DNA of 37,776 nucleotides from Cuspidothrix sp046080125 (lineage in GTDB: Bacteria > Cyanobacteriota > Cyanobacteriia > Cyanobacteriales > Nostocaceae), in the NCBI GenBank assembly GCA_046080125.1, contig JBJTTJ010000242.1, positions 1-37,776 on the forward strand, written 5' to 3'. Made by a program: the position numbers and the translations under genes. Shown piece by piece: positions 1 through 8,568 of this stretch. The notes under the pieces were generated by a model. That model was not told the DNA's origin. It saw only the letters and a program-made list of their open reading frames with translations, and ran no database searches. Each line of letters opens with the position of its first letter. Position 1 is the first letter of the stretch.

Positions 1-83
1 AGAACCTAACTAGACACAGATAGTCACTCTACTGTTATCTTAAATTGGAGGCAATTGCAACTTTTTTGATAAAGCGGAACTTC

Positions 84-812
84 ATGGGAACGAATTACCG
101 ACGGGTTTTACTGAAACTGAGCGGTGAAGCCTTAATGGGCAATCTGGGCTACGGGATTGACCCAGAAGTGGTCGAACAAATAGCCCAGGAAATAGGAGAG
201 GTGATCGCCACTGGCGTGCAGGTAGCCATCGTGGTAGGCGGTGGCAACATTTTTCGCGGTGTTCAGGCAGCATCAAGGGGTATGGATCGGGCAACTGCTG
301 ACTATATCGGCATGATTGCCACGGTGATGAACGCCATGACCTTGCAAGATTCTTTAGAACGCATGGGAGTACAAACAAGAGTACAAACGGCGATCGCTAT
401 GCAAGAACTAGCAGAACCCTATATTCGCCGTCGTGCCATCCGTCATCTAGAAAAAGGCCGGGTGGTAATTTTTGGGGCTGGTTCTGGCAATCCTTTCTTT
501 ACCACAGATACGACTGCGGCCTTAAGAGCAGCAGAAATTGAAGCGGAAGTGATTTTCAAGGCTACTAAAGTAGACGGTATTTACGATGCTGATCCCAAAC
601 TTCATCCTCATGCCAAGCGTTTTTCTACTCTTACCTACGCCCACGTTTTGGCTAAAGATTTGCGAGTCATGGACAGTACCGCAATTGCCTTGTGTAAAGA
701 AAACAATCTCCCTATTCTAGTATTTGACCTCACGGTGCGAGGTAACATCCATCGTGCAGTCATGGGAGAATCAATTGGCACGCTTGTGGGAGGTTCTTGT
801 GACATTAGCTGA
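84..812 (+). CDS. pyrH: UMP kinase
   Basis: Phosphorylates UMP to UDP with ATP in the cytoplasm, in de novo pyrimidine synthesis. The 242-residue product has the amino-acid-kinase fold features of bacterial PyrH: KLSGEAL at residues 11-17, the glycine-rich VGGGNIFRG at 51-59, and later a TTDTTAALRAAEI segment followed by a KVDGIYDADP nucleotide-binding region. The reading frame extends upstream to a TTG at 45, but the ATG at 84 gives the usual family length and the MGTNYRRVLLKLSGEA start known in cyanobacteria. The end overlaps the frr start by 14 bases, so the two are probably co-transcribed and translationally coupled. The identification is secure; only the start is inferred. Confidence 0.97.
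   Translation: MGTNYRRVLLKLSGEALMGNLGYGIDPEVVEQIAQEIGEVIATGVQVAIVVGGGNIFRGVQAASRGMDRATADYIGMIATVMNAMTLQDSLERMGVQTRVQTAIAMQELAEPYIRRRAIRHLEKGRVVIFGAGSGNPFFTTDTTAALRAAEIEAEVIFKATKVDGIYDADPKLHPHAKRFSTLTYAHVLAKDLRVMDSTAIALCKENNLPILVFDLTVRGNIHRAVMGESIGTLVGGSCDIS
789..793 (+). promoter_or_regulatory. ribosome binding site deciding the frr start
   Basis: GGAGG sits five bases before the GTG at 799 and inside the pyrH reading frame. It selects this GTG over the upstream in-frame start at 724 and suggests re-initiation by ribosomes finishing pyrH. Confidence 0.75.
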
Positions 813-1347
813 AGCTGAAAGTACGATGCAGAAAACTGTTGAGTCTACTCAACGAGCTTTTAATACTATCCGCACCGGTCGCGCTAACGCGAGTTTATTA
901 GATAAGGTACAAGTGGAGTATTACGGTACACCAACACCTTTAAAATCTCTGGCAAACATTAGTACACCAGATTCTTCAACTATCCTGATTCAGCCCTATG
1001 ATAAGAGCAGCTTGAACATCGTTGAAAAAGCCATTTCTATGTCTGATGTGGGTTTAACGCCCAGTAACGATGGTGTTGTGATTCGGTTGAATATTCCGCC
1101 TTTAACCAGCGATCGCCGTAAGGAATTTGTCAAACTTGCGGCTAAGTATGCAGAAGAAGGTCGTGTAGCAATTCGCAATATCCGCCGAGATGCCATCGAG
1201 GCGATTCGCAAACAGGAAAAAAGTTCAGAAATCTCTGAGGATGAAGCCCGGGATCAACAGGACAAACTCCAAAAACTAACTAACAAGTACACCACTAAAA
1301 TAGACGAATTACTCACAGATAAGGAAAAAGATATCTCTACTGTGTAA
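799..1347 (+). CDS. frr: ribosome recycling factor
   Basis: Works with EF-G to split post-termination ribosomes. The 182-residue product is a full-length RRF with the conserved RTGRANASLLD segment and the helical C-terminal half (RRKEFVKLAAKYAEEGRVAIRNIRRDA). The frame is open back to 724, but the GTG at 799 is the likely start because GGAGG lies at 789-793, five bases upstream, and the length then matches the family. The initiation site lies inside the last codons of pyrH, giving a 14-base overlap. pyrH-frr adjacency is a widespread bacterial arrangement. Confidence 0.97.
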   Translation: MTLAEAESTMQKTVESTQRAFNTIRTGRANASLLDKVQVEYYGTPTPLKSLANISTPDSSTILIQPYDKSSLNIVEKAISMSDVGLTPSNDGVVIRLNIPPLTSDRRKEFVKLAAKYAEEGRVAIRNIRRDAIEAIRKQEKSSEISEDEARDQQDKLQKLTNKYTTKIDELLTDKEKDISTV

Positions 1348-1385
1348 CTTGTAAAAGGCACTCATGCAAGGGGCAAAAGGCAAGA

Positions 1386-1400
1386 GGGAAAATTCTTCCC
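1386..1400 (+). terminator. weak hairpin after frr
   Basis: GGGAA and TTCCC form a 5-bp stem around an AATTC loop about 40 bases after the frr stop. There is no following T-run, so termination here is only a possibility. Short CCAAT/CCCCAT-type degenerate repeats follow up to about 1425. Confidence 0.25.
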
Positions 1401-1446
1401 ATTACCAATGCCCCATGTCCAATCAGTAAATTATATTTACTAAAAA

Positions 1447-1476
1447 TTTACAAAAAATCATAAACCCTTATATATA
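1447..1476 (+). promoter_or_regulatory. candidate sigma-70-type promoter of the flavoprotein gene
   Basis: TTTACA at 1447-1452 and TATATA at 1471-1476 are separated by 18 bases, 46 bases before the ATG at 1522. Both hexamers resemble the -35 and -10 consensus, but the region is AT-rich, so chance matches are easy. This is inference from sequence only. Confidence 0.4.
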
Positions 1477-1521
1477 CTGAAGAATCAAAGAATTTACATC
1501 AAAACCAGAAATTCAGGTATT

Positions 1522-2640
1522 ATGTACGACTGTATTATCGTTGGTGCTGGACCTGCAGGTGGAACAGCAGCATATCATCTAGCCAAAAAAGGCCGCTCAG
1601 TCTTAGTCTTAGAAAAAGAATCCTTACCCAGATATAAGCCTTGTGGTGGTGGTGTGTCACCTAGTGTAGCCCAATGGTTTGACTTTGATTTTACCCCCGC
1701 TATTTCCGTCAAAGCTGACTCTCTGCGCTTTACCTGGAAATTAGGCGATCCTGTAGAGGCCAAGATCGAAACTAAAGAACCTGTTTGGATGGTGCGACGA
1801 GATGTTTTTGATCATTTCCTAATTCAACAAGCACAAAGCCAAGGGGCTGAACTACGAGATAATACAGAAGTGACTGGTATAGAATTTAAAACAGATCATT
1901 GGCAAGTCAACACAGCCAACGAACCAGTTACAGGTCGTTATCTCATCGCTGCGGACGGCGCAAAGGGTTCAATGGCCAAATGGTTAGGTTTTAAAGAACG
2001 CAAACGACGATTAGCAGGAGCATTAGAAGCAGAAGTTCCCGCCAACGTAGACAAAAAAACCACAATTCATTTTGAATTTGGCCTAGTCAAAAATGGCTAT
2101 ATTTGGAACTTCCCCAAAGCTGACAGCTATTCCATAGGTGTGGGAACTTTCATTGGTGGCGAACCCCAAGACTTTAAAAAGATTTTAGATGAATACGCTA
2201 AATCCTTTAATGTAGATGTCAAAAATAGTAAACAATATGGTCATCCTCTGTGTATTTGGGATGGCAACCAACAACTACACGCCCAAAACGCAGTTCTAGC
2301 TGGAGAAGCAGCCTGTTTGGTAGATCCCTTTACCGCCGAAGGTATTCGCCCTTCTATTTTTAGCGGTGTTCTCGCCGCAGGATTTATTCACGATGCTTTA
2401 AGTGGTGATATTAATGCCTTAGCCAATTATAGCGATGCCATTAACCAACAATGGGGAACTGATATGGCTTGGGCGCAAAAACTAGCAGGAGCATTTTACC
2501 GCTTCCCTGGTATCGGCTACAAAGTCGGCGTTAAACGCCCCTCTGGCGCTCAAATCATGGGTAAAATCCTCTGTGGTGAATTGCGCTATGGCGATGTCGC
2601 CGGTCGTGCCTTGAAGCGGTTAATTCCTGGGTTTGGTTGA
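1522..2640 (+). CDS. geranylgeranyl reductase family FAD-dependent oxidoreductase
   Basis: A 372-residue flavoprotein. The N-terminal dinucleotide-binding motif GAGPAGG (8-14) is followed by PRYKPCGGG (36-44), a signature of geranylgeranyl-reductase-like enzymes. A second FAD motif, GEAACLVDPFTAEGI, lies at 261-275. The family reduces isoprenoid double bonds, for example in the phytyl chain of chlorophyll or tocopherol (ChlP) or in archaeal lipids. It is shorter than cyanobacterial ChlP (about 400 residues), so it is more likely a ChlP paralogue of unknown substrate than ChlP itself. It has its own putative promoter and stands 174 bases after frr. Family membership is sure; the substrate is not. 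Confidence 0.9.
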   Translation: MYDCIIVGAGPAGGTAAYHLAKKGRSVLVLEKESLPRYKPCGGGVSPSVAQWFDFDFTPAISVKADSLRFTWKLGDPVEAKIETKEPVWMVRRDVFDHFLIQQAQSQGAELRDNTEVTGIEFKTDHWQVNTANEPVTGRYLIAADGAKGSMAKWLGFKERKRRLAGALEAEVPANVDKKTTIHFEFGLVKNGYIWNFPKADSYSIGVGTFIGGEPQDFKKILDEYAKSFNVDVKNSKQYGHPLCIWDGNQQLHAQNAVLAGEAACLVDPFTAEGIRPSIFSGVLAAGFIHDALSGDINALANYSDAINQQWGTDMAWAQKLAGAFYRFPGIGYKVGVKRPSGAQIMGKILCGELRYGDVAGRALKRLIPGFG

Positions 2641-2697
2641 TTTAGTAGGGGCAGGGGTGCAGGGGAAAACAGTCAACCGTTAAGAAACTTGATATTT

Positions 2698-3048
2698 TCA
2701 TATCACATTGTTTTCAAGTTTAGCAATTTCCTGCTGAGAAAGTAATTTTTTCGCAACTCTTGCAGGTAGATGTTCAGCATTATTACGATTATTAATAGGA
2801 GTTACTAAACGCAAACTATATACTTTTTCCCCTGCTGTTTCTGAACTTTCTTGGTCTATGATTAAATAAACTTGATCTGGATAACTCTGTAATAATCTTA
2901 CCTGTAAACATCCTTTTAAATCTCTTGCACTTTGGGATAAAGGACTATCATCTCCAAATAATTCTACAGCAGCTTTCCACGCATGATTTAAAGCAACAAT
3001 TTCATTAACTAATGTTTCTAATGATGGCTTTTTAAAAATATCTTTCAT
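2698..3048 (-). CDS. conserved hypothetical protein, 116 residues
   Basis: I do not recognise a family. The ATG at 3048 gives 116 residues beginning MKDIFKKPSLETLVNEI. The frame is open further upstream to 3255, but that extension is hydrophobic, irregular and unlike a protein N-terminus. The product is soluble, mixed alpha/beta in appearance, with a middle part rich in polar and acidic residues and a basic C-terminal helix (ARVAKKLLSQQEIAKL). It lies downstream of the AI-2E-type gene on the same strand with about 230 bases between them. No clear Shine-Dalgarno sequence precedes the ATG, so the start is uncertain. Confidence 0.6.
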   Translation of the reverse strand: MKDIFKKPSLETLVNEIVALNHAWKAAVELFGDDSPLSQSARDLKGCLQVRLLQSYPDQVYLIIDQESSETAGEKVYSLRLVTPINNRNNAEHLPARVAKKLLSQQEIAKLENNVI

Positions 3049-3282
3049 GACAGAAGTGTTGAATGTTAAGAAAATCTTGATAAAAATAGCCCAAAATATG
3101 TTAGATTTTGGGCGAAGGATTAAAATATTTTGATTAACCATGATTATAAACTCATTTCCCAAGATTGTCAAAAATATCCTGGGAGGCAGAAGTGTTAAAT
3201 CCTGCAATAAAACTTTACAGTGTTTGGGTTTTACCCAAGTAAAATCCCTTACCAACAGTAATTATACTAGTGTTTTTTACAG

Positions 3283-4371
3283 TCAACCATCATCATCATT
3301 TCCATCAGAAGATTGATCAAGATGATCTTCCTGATGATGACCCCATTTATCTAAGACATCTTTAACTAAAATTTCTTGTAGCCAAATTTTGGCCACAACG
3401 GTAAGAGGAAGTGCCAAAAATAATCCTAAAAATCCCAAAAATGTCACAAAGAATAATTGAGAAATGAGGGTGACAGCAGGGAGTAAGGATACTTGATGTG
3501 CCATGACCACAGGTGTAATGAAATTACTTTCACACTGTTGAATCACAAAGTAGAGAATGAAGACAGCCAGGGCTTTCCAAGGATTATCTAAAAGAGCGAT
3601 CGCCATAGCTGGAACTACACTCATAGTTGGTCCCAAATTAGGAATTAAATTCATAAAGCCAGCTAACACTCCTAAAGCTAGGGCTGCTTTTACTTGTAAA
3701 ATTGATAAACCTACCAAGCTCATTAATCCGACAGCAAAAACGCCTATTGCTGCACCTGTTACCCACCCTTCTAAAGAAATTTCGCATTGTTGTAAAATCC
3801 CTGTTACCCGTTGCCGATAAAAAGAGGGAAATACGCGAATAAATACTTTTTGATAAGCATCTGGACTCACTAAAAACATGGCGGTTAAAACCAGGACTAA
3901 TAAAATTTTGAGAACGACTTCTAAAGAACCAGAAACAAAGGCAAAAGAGTTACCTAATAGGCGATTAAATAAGGGTTGTGCCTGTTCAATTAAACTATTT
4001 ATATCTGGTATATAGGGTAATAGTTGGGGAGGAATATTGTTTCTTTGTTCATCAATCCAACTATTAAAACGTTCAAATCCTTGGGGAACTTTAAAGGTCA
4101 GTTCATGAAATTGTTGGACAAAAGGTGGAACAATTAACCAGAAAAAACAGACCACACCAGCAAACAAAATCCCTACAGATAATACAACTGCTAATCCTCG
4201 TTTTATTCCTAACCTTTGAAAGCGTCGCGTTAGGCGATTTAGTGTTGTTGCTAAGACAACAGCAGCAAATATTAGTAGCAGAACGTCACGCAGTTGCCAC
4301 AATATGTATAAGGATATACCTAAAGCAATTAAACCTATCCATTGACCAAGATTCACAAGCAAGACTCCCAA
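3283..4371 (-). CDS. AI-2E transporter/PerM family membrane protein
   Basis: A 362-residue integral membrane protein of the AI-2E/PerM (formerly DUF20) family. Hydrophobic segments occur near residues 7-40, 60-85 and 150-170, with a group of C-terminal membrane helices carrying the conserved NLIPNLGPTMSVVPA segment near 245. The amphipathic stretch between the second and third groups is typical of the family. Members export small molecules or ions; the AI-2 label is historical and the substrate here is unknown. The C-terminal tail is unusually rich in His and Asp (WGHHQEDHLDQSSDGNDDDG). A second family member lies at 13227-14321. Confidence 0.88.
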   Translation of the reverse strand: MGVLLVNLGQWIGLIALGISLYILWQLRDVLLLIFAAVVLATTLNRLTRRFQRLGIKRGLAVVLSVGILFAGVVCFFWLIVPPFVQQFHELTFKVPQGFERFNSWIDEQRNNIPPQLLPYIPDINSLIEQAQPLFNRLLGNSFAFVSGSLEVVLKILLVLVLTAMFLVSPDAYQKVFIRVFPSFYRQRVTGILQQCEISLEGWVTGAAIGVFAVGLMSLVGLSILQVKAALALGVLAGFMNLIPNLGPTMSVVPAMAIALLDNPWKALAVFILYFVIQQCESNFITPVVMAHQVSLLPAVTLISQLFFVTFLGFLGLFLALPLTVVAKIWLQEILVKDVLDKWGHHQEDHLDQSSDGNDDDG

Positions 4372-4437
4372 TTTGGTAAGATGCTGTATTGATTAGGACT
4401 TACGGAAGACATAACTGTAACTCTTATTCTTACGTAG

Positions 4438-4457
4438 GGGTAATTCATGAATTACCC
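4438..4457. repeat. dispersed palindrome, AATTCATGAATT family, copy 1
   Basis: GGGTAATTCATGAATTACCC is a perfect 20-base palindrome; with one G-T pair it extends to 4434-4461. AGGACTTACG stands 33 bases before it (4395-4404), as it also does before copy 3. The palindrome contains the stop codon of the minus-strand gene ending at 4445. Related copies lie at 6793-6814 and 21012-21031. Confidence 0.85.
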
Positions 4458-4675
4458 TTACTTCTCCTACTTAGATTAATTTTTTCTGAATTTTGTTGTT
4501 GTTTGGGGATACGCCATAGCAGCAGACCGGACATAATTATAGTTGGTAATACAACCATAATGAGCGCGTTTGTCACCGTTGGAGAAATCCACAGAGGATC
4601 AGCAGACTTAATAAATACGGATACCAAGGCGGAAAATGAGAGTAGCTTCAACAAAAATCCCAGTTGAGAGGCCAT
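4445..4675 (-). CDS. small two-helix membrane protein, unknown function
   Basis: A 76-residue product with two probable membrane segments (about residues 5-22 and 36-54) separated by KSADPLWISPTVTN, and a polar, basic tail (KQQQNSEKINLSRRSKGNS). The composition looks like a real small membrane protein of cyanobacteria, but I cannot name a family. The last residues and the TGA are encoded by the palindromic repeat at 4434-4461, so the C-terminus may have been rewritten by repeat insertion. It is divergent from ftsH with 145 bases between them. Confidence 0.6.
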   Translation of the reverse strand: MASQLGFLLKLLSFSALVSVFIKSADPLWISPTVTNALIMVVLPTIIMSGLLLWRIPKQQQNSEKINLSRRSKGNS

Positions 4676-4808
4676 AGAAGTACGGGAAGACGAATAATTT
4701 TTTCGGCATCTACTAATTTAGACTTTATCCTCTAGTTTCTACAATAGAGTTTAGATACAAAACTTTACAATAAGCAGTGTATTTAGTAACTCTTAGGACA
4801 AGTACACA

Positions 4809-4815
4809 AGAGGTG
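4809..4815 (+). promoter_or_regulatory. ftsH ribosome binding site
   Basis: AGAGGTG ends five bases before the ATG at 4821 and supports that start over the internal ATG ten codons later. Confidence 0.6.
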
Positions 4816-4820
4816 AAATT

Positions 4821-6758
4821 ATGCCCGTAGAAACTAATAATAATAATAAGATGAAACAGCCCAAAATTAGACAATTAGGCGGCGGGTTGCTCATTTTATT
4901 GACTTTTTTGTTATTACTCAACTTGATAGTTCCCAGTTTTTTGGGGACTCGATTGCAGCAAGTTCCCTATAGTGATTTTATTGATCAGGTAAAAGCGGGT
5001 AAAGTGGATAAAGCGATTGTGGGGGGCGATCGCATCGAATACGCCATTAAAACTAAAACTGCCGATGGTAAAATCGTTGAACAGGTATTTCGGACTACAC
5101 CTGTGGCCATTGACTTGGATTTACCCAAAATTCTCCGGGATAATAATGTTGAATTTGCAGCACCACCACCAGATGAAAATGCTTGGATTGGTACTGTATT
5201 AAGTTGGGTCGCACCACCATTAATTTTCTTTGGTATTTGGGCATTTTTGATGAGTCGTCAAGGTGGGGGACCTGCTGCATTAACAGTTGGTAAAAGCAAA
5301 GCACGCATTTATTCTGAAGGTAGCACTGGGGTAAAATTCCCAGATGTGGCAGGTGTGGATGAGGCCAAAGCAGAATTAGAAGAAATAGTTGATTTCTTGA
5401 AAAATGCCAGCAAATACACAACTTTAGGGGCAAAAATTCCCAAAGGTGTATTATTAGTTGGTCCTCCTGGTACTGGTAAAACATTATTAGCAAAAGCGAT
5501 CGCCGGTGAAGCTGGTGTCCCCTTTTTCAGTATTTCCGGTTCGGAATTTATCGAATTATTTGTAGGTGTTGGTGCTGCACGAGTTCGAGATTTATTTGAA
5601 CAAGCTAAACAACAAGCACCTTGTATAGTTTTTATTGATGAATTAGATGCTTTAGGTAAATCTCGCGGTGGTGCTGGTGGTTTTGTTGGTGGTAACGATG
5701 AACGGGAACAAACATTAAACCAATTATTAACAGAAATGGATGGTTTTGATGCTAACACTGGTGTAATTATCATCGCTGCTACCAACCGTCCCGAAGTTCT
5801 CGATCCTGCTTTACGTCGTCCTGGTCGTTTTGACCGTCAAATTGTGGTAGATAGACCTGATAAAATTGGTCGGGAAGCAATTCTTAATGTTCACGCCAGA
5901 AATGTCAAATTATCGGAAGATGTAGACTTAGGAATTATTGCCACTCGTACCCCTGGTTTTGCCGGTGCAGATTTAGCGAATCTAGTTAATGAAGCCGCAT
6001 TATTAGCAGCGAGAAATAATCGTCAAGCGGTTTTTATGGCAGATTTTAATGAAGCCATTGAACGTCTAATTGCAGGGTTAGAAAAACGTTCTCGTGTGTT
6101 AAATGAAATTGAGAAAAAAACCGTTGCTTATCACGAAGTTGGACACGCCATTATTGGTGCATTAATGCCTGGTTCTGGTAAGGTTGAAAAAATTTCCGTT
6201 GTCCCTCGCGGTGTGGGTGCTTTAGGTTATACTATCCAAATGCCAGAAGAAGATCGCTTTTTAATGATAGAAGATGAAATTCGCGGTCGCATTGCGATTT
6301 TGTTAGGTGGACGTTCTGCGGAGGAAATCGTTTTTGGTAAGGTTTCTACTGGCGCTGCTGATGATATTCAAAAAGCCACGGATTTAGCAGAAAGAACTGT
6401 AACAATTTATGGTATGAGTGATAGACTCGGTCCAGTAGCTTTTGAAAAAATTCAACAGCAATTTATTGAAGGTTATGGAAATCCCCGTCGTGCTATCAGT
6501 CCCCAAATGGCGGAAGATATTGATCATGAAGTTCAACAAATAGTTGAAAATGCTCATCATATTGCTTTAAGTATTTTGCAAAATAACCGGGATTTACTAG
6601 AAGAAATTGCCCAGGAATTATTGCAAAAGGAAATTCTTGAAGGTGGTTATTTACGAGAAAGATTAACTCAAGCAAAAGCACCTGATGAAATGGCGGGATG
6701 GTTGCGAACTGGTAAGTTAGATATTGATCAGCCTTTGCTGCAAACTTTATTAGTTTAG
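4821..6758 (+). CDS. ftsH: ATP-dependent zinc metalloprotease FtsH
   Basis: Membrane-anchored AAA+ protease that extracts and degrades membrane proteins; cyanobacterial FtsH hexamers remove damaged photosystem II D1 and control regulators. The 645 residues comprise an N-terminal membrane helix (about 20-38), a lumenal/periplasmic domain, a second helix (about 125-144) and the AAA domain. That domain has Walker A GPPGTGKT (214-221), Walker B IVFIDELD (269-276) and the second region of homology around 316-340. The M41 protease domain has the zinc site HEVGH at 438-442. All catalytic residues are intact. Cyanobacteria usually have four FtsH paralogues; I cannot tell which one this is. An AAT-repeat tract near the start encodes an Asn run (residues 6-9). 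Confidence 0.97.
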   Translation: MPVETNNNNKMKQPKIRQLGGGLLILLTFLLLLNLIVPSFLGTRLQQVPYSDFIDQVKAGKVDKAIVGGDRIEYAIKTKTADGKIVEQVFRTTPVAIDLDLPKILRDNNVEFAAPPPDENAWIGTVLSWVAPPLIFFGIWAFLMSRQGGGPAALTVGKSKARIYSEGSTGVKFPDVAGVDEAKAELEEIVDFLKNASKYTTLGAKIPKGVLLVGPPGTGKTLLAKAIAGEAGVPFFSISGSEFIELFVGVGAARVRDLFEQAKQQAPCIVFIDELDALGKSRGGAGGFVGGNDEREQTLNQLLTEMDGFDANTGVIIIAATNRPEVLDPALRRPGRFDRQIVVDRPDKIGREAILNVHARNVKLSEDVDLGIIATRTPGFAGADLANLVNEAALLAARNNRQAVFMADFNEAIERLIAGLEKRSRVLNEIEKKTVAYHEVGHAIIGALMPGSGKVEKISVVPRGVGALGYTIQMPEEDRFLMIEDEIRGRIAILLGGRSAEEIVFGKVSTGAADDIQKATDLAERTVTIYGMSDRLGPVAFEKIQQQFIEGYGNPRRAISPQMAEDIDHEVQQIVENAHHIALSILQNNRDLLEEIAQELLQKEILEGGYLRERLTQAKAPDEMAGWLRTGKLDIDQPLLQTLLV

Positions 6759-6792
6759 TAATACAATAGACATAGGAGTGAAAATTACGGTG

Positions 6793-6814
6793 GGGACAAT
6801 TCATGAATTGTCCC
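6793..6814. repeat. dispersed palindrome, AATTCATGAATT family, copy 2; possible bidirectional terminator
   Basis: A perfect 22-base palindrome with arms GGGACAATTCA and TGAATTGTCCC lies between the convergent ends of ftsH (6758) and the Trp-rich gene (6836). It shares the AATTCATGAATT core with the copies at 4438 and 21012, while the flanking arm changes from GGGT to GGGAC in a compensated way. A transcript from either strand could form the hairpin. Confidence 0.8.
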
Positions 6815-6835
6815 TATATCTTTTTCAGCAGGAGT

Positions 6836-7084
6836 CTAATGTGTTTTTTCTAGACTCATATCTTGTAAGGTTTGCCATCCAGTTTGCCATTGAGAACCAT
6901 CTTGTAATAATTTTGCATTCAACCAAAAACGTACGCTGGGATCACAGGCTGATACAAGTTCCGCATAAACCCATTTACCTTGATTTTTGCGATTAACCAC
7001 TTGAAAGTGTCGCCAACCATCAACTTTTTGTTGTGCAGTCCATTTAGAACCTAGTAGATAAGGAAATTTTTGTTTTTTAGTCAT
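6836..7084 (-). CDS. small tryptophan-rich conserved protein (TIGR02450/DUF2389-like)
   Basis: The 82-residue product has six tryptophans in the order SKWTA, GWRHF, KWVY, FWLN, QW, GWQ. This spacing matches the small Trp-rich family TIGR02450 as I recall it, found in cyanobacteria and many proteobacteria and without a known biochemical role. It has no signal peptide or membrane helix. It converges with ftsH. The family call comes from pattern memory, not a search. Confidence 0.8.
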   Translation of the reverse strand: MTKKQKFPYLLGSKWTAQQKVDGWRHFQVVNRKNQGKWVYAELVSACDPSVRFWLNAKLLQDGSQWQTGWQTLQDMSLEKTH

Positions 7085-7675
7085 TTGTTAGTTATCAGTT
7101 ATTCGTTGTCAGTGGACAAAAATTTTACCTATTCCTAGTTCACTGTTAAGTTTTATATCAGATATTTTCTAATTTAATAAATATTTACTAATTCAGAAGT
7201 GAGACTAACTAGGAGAGGTGCGATCGCTCACAAAATTTCCGCACTGATAATTCCCATCCCCCATCAAAACCCCTCATTGGTGATTTAACTGTAATTGATA
7301 ACCTATTGCTGACAATGGTTTTCCCATTCCACCCACCGTAAATACCAGCAATATCGTCTCTGTGGATAAGAATCAGCTTAAACTATCGAATCAATAGATT
7401 TTTAGCTATATATACTTTCTAGTTTTTGTAACTATTTTTATAAAAAACATTACATAAAAGTTTTAAATATTCTATTTAATGAGATTTTTAAGATTAATTT
7501 AGAAATTAATATGGAAAAATAGATTTTAAATCTTAAAAAAGCCATATATCAGTCTCTGGCAAATTATGATCATCTTTTCTTTCCAGGAAATTTGCACAAT
7601 AATGACACTCAAAGACCTAAAACATTCCCCAGAGATGTTTGAGATTAGTCAAATAACTATAAGAGAGGTATAAGC
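7085..7675. other. 591-base non-coding stretch upstream of chlL
   Basis: AT-rich and without a supported gene. The first 50 bases carry degenerate TTGTTAGT/TTGTCAG-like heptamers. A HIP1 octamer lies near 7221, and TGTGGATAA at 7371-7379 is a perfect match to the E. coli DnaA box on the minus strand, but solitary. The last 230 bases are very AT-rich and presumably hold the chlL promoter and leader; I could not define promoter boxes with confidence. Confidence 0.6.
7663..7668 (+). promoter_or_regulatory. chlL ribosome binding site
   Basis: GAGAGG lies seven bases before the GTG at 7676 and supports that non-ATG start. The start also fits the family N-terminus MKLAVYGKGGIGKS. Confidence 0.65.
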
Positions 7676-8542
7676 GTGAAACTAGCAGTTTATGGCAAAG
7701 GCGGAATCGGCAAATCTACAACCAGTTGTAATATCTCTGTAGCTCTAGCTAAAAGGGGTAAAAAAGTTCTACAAATTGGCTGTGATCCCAAACATGACAG
7801 CACCTTTACCCTGACTGGGTTTTTGATTCCCACCATTATTGATACCTTGCAAGAAAAAGACTACCACTACGAAGACGTTTGGCCAGAAGATGTAATTTAT
7901 AAAGGTTATGGTGGAGTAGATTGTGTAGAGGCGGGTGGACCTCCAGCCGGTGCTGGTTGTGGTGGTTATGTAGTTGGGGAAACAGTCAAATTATTAAAGG
8001 AACTTAATGCTTTTGATGAGTACGATGTAATTTTATTTGACGTTCTTGGTGATGTTGTCTGTGGTGGCTTTGCAGCACCGTTGAATTATGCAGATTATTG
8101 TCTAATTGTCACAGATAATGGCTTTGATGCCCTATTTGCTGCCAACCGGATCGCCGCTTCAGTCCGCGAAAAAGCCCGGACCCATCCCTTACGTTTGGCG
8201 GGGTTAATCGGTAATCGTACTTCCAAGCGAGACTTAATAGAAAAATATGTAGAAGCCGTACCCATGCCTGTTTTAGAGGTATTACCTTTGATTGAAGATA
8301 TCCGGGTGTCCCGGGTCAAAGGCAAAACATTGTTTGAAATGGCAGATGGAGATCCTTCCCTGAGCTACGTTTGCGACTATTACCTGAATATTGCCGACCA
8401 AATTCTTGCCCAACCGGAAGGTGTTGTTCCTAATGATGCCCCAGATCGTGAACTTTTTTCTCTATTGTCAGATTTTTATCTCAATCCAGTAAAAGTACAA
8501 GCCACAAACGCGGAAGAGGAATTAGACTTGATGATTGTATAA
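7676..8542 (+). CDS. chlL: light-independent protochlorophyllide reductase, iron-sulfur ATP-binding protein ChlL
   Basis: The reductase (NifH-like) component of dark-operative protochlorophyllide reductase. A homodimer holds one [4Fe-4S] cluster and passes electrons to ChlN-ChlB with ATP hydrolysis. The 288-residue product shows the P-loop GKGGIGKS (7-14), the switch region around CDPKHDST (36-43), and the two cluster cysteines C95 (AGCGGY) and C129 (VVCGGF). It starts with GTG. chlN follows downstream after one intervening gene, the usual cyanobacterial arrangement; chlB is not in the window. The enzyme allows chlorophyll synthesis in darkness and is oxygen-sensitive. Confidence 0.98.
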   Translation: MKLAVYGKGGIGKSTTSCNISVALAKRGKKVLQIGCDPKHDSTFTLTGFLIPTIIDTLQEKDYHYEDVWPEDVIYKGYGGVDCVEAGGPPAGAGCGGYVVGETVKLLKELNAFDEYDVILFDVLGDVVCGGFAAPLNYADYCLIVTDNGFDALFAANRIAASVREKARTHPLRLAGLIGNRTSKRDLIEKYVEAVPMPVLEVLPLIEDIRVSRVKGKTLFEMADGDPSLSYVCDYYLNIADQILAQPEGVVPNDAPDRELFSLLSDFYLNPVKVQATNAEEELDLMIV

Positions 8543-8568
8543 AACATTTTATTTCTCAGGATGGGAAT

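Noticed and set aside
5095..5785. Minus-strand reading frames within ftsH
   Set aside because: Both lie inside strongly conserved ftsH coding sequence and translate to compositionally odd peptides.
7371..7379. Perfect E. coli-type DnaA box (TGTGGATAA) upstream of chlL
   Set aside because: It is solitary; one nonamer is expected by chance in a sequence of this length.
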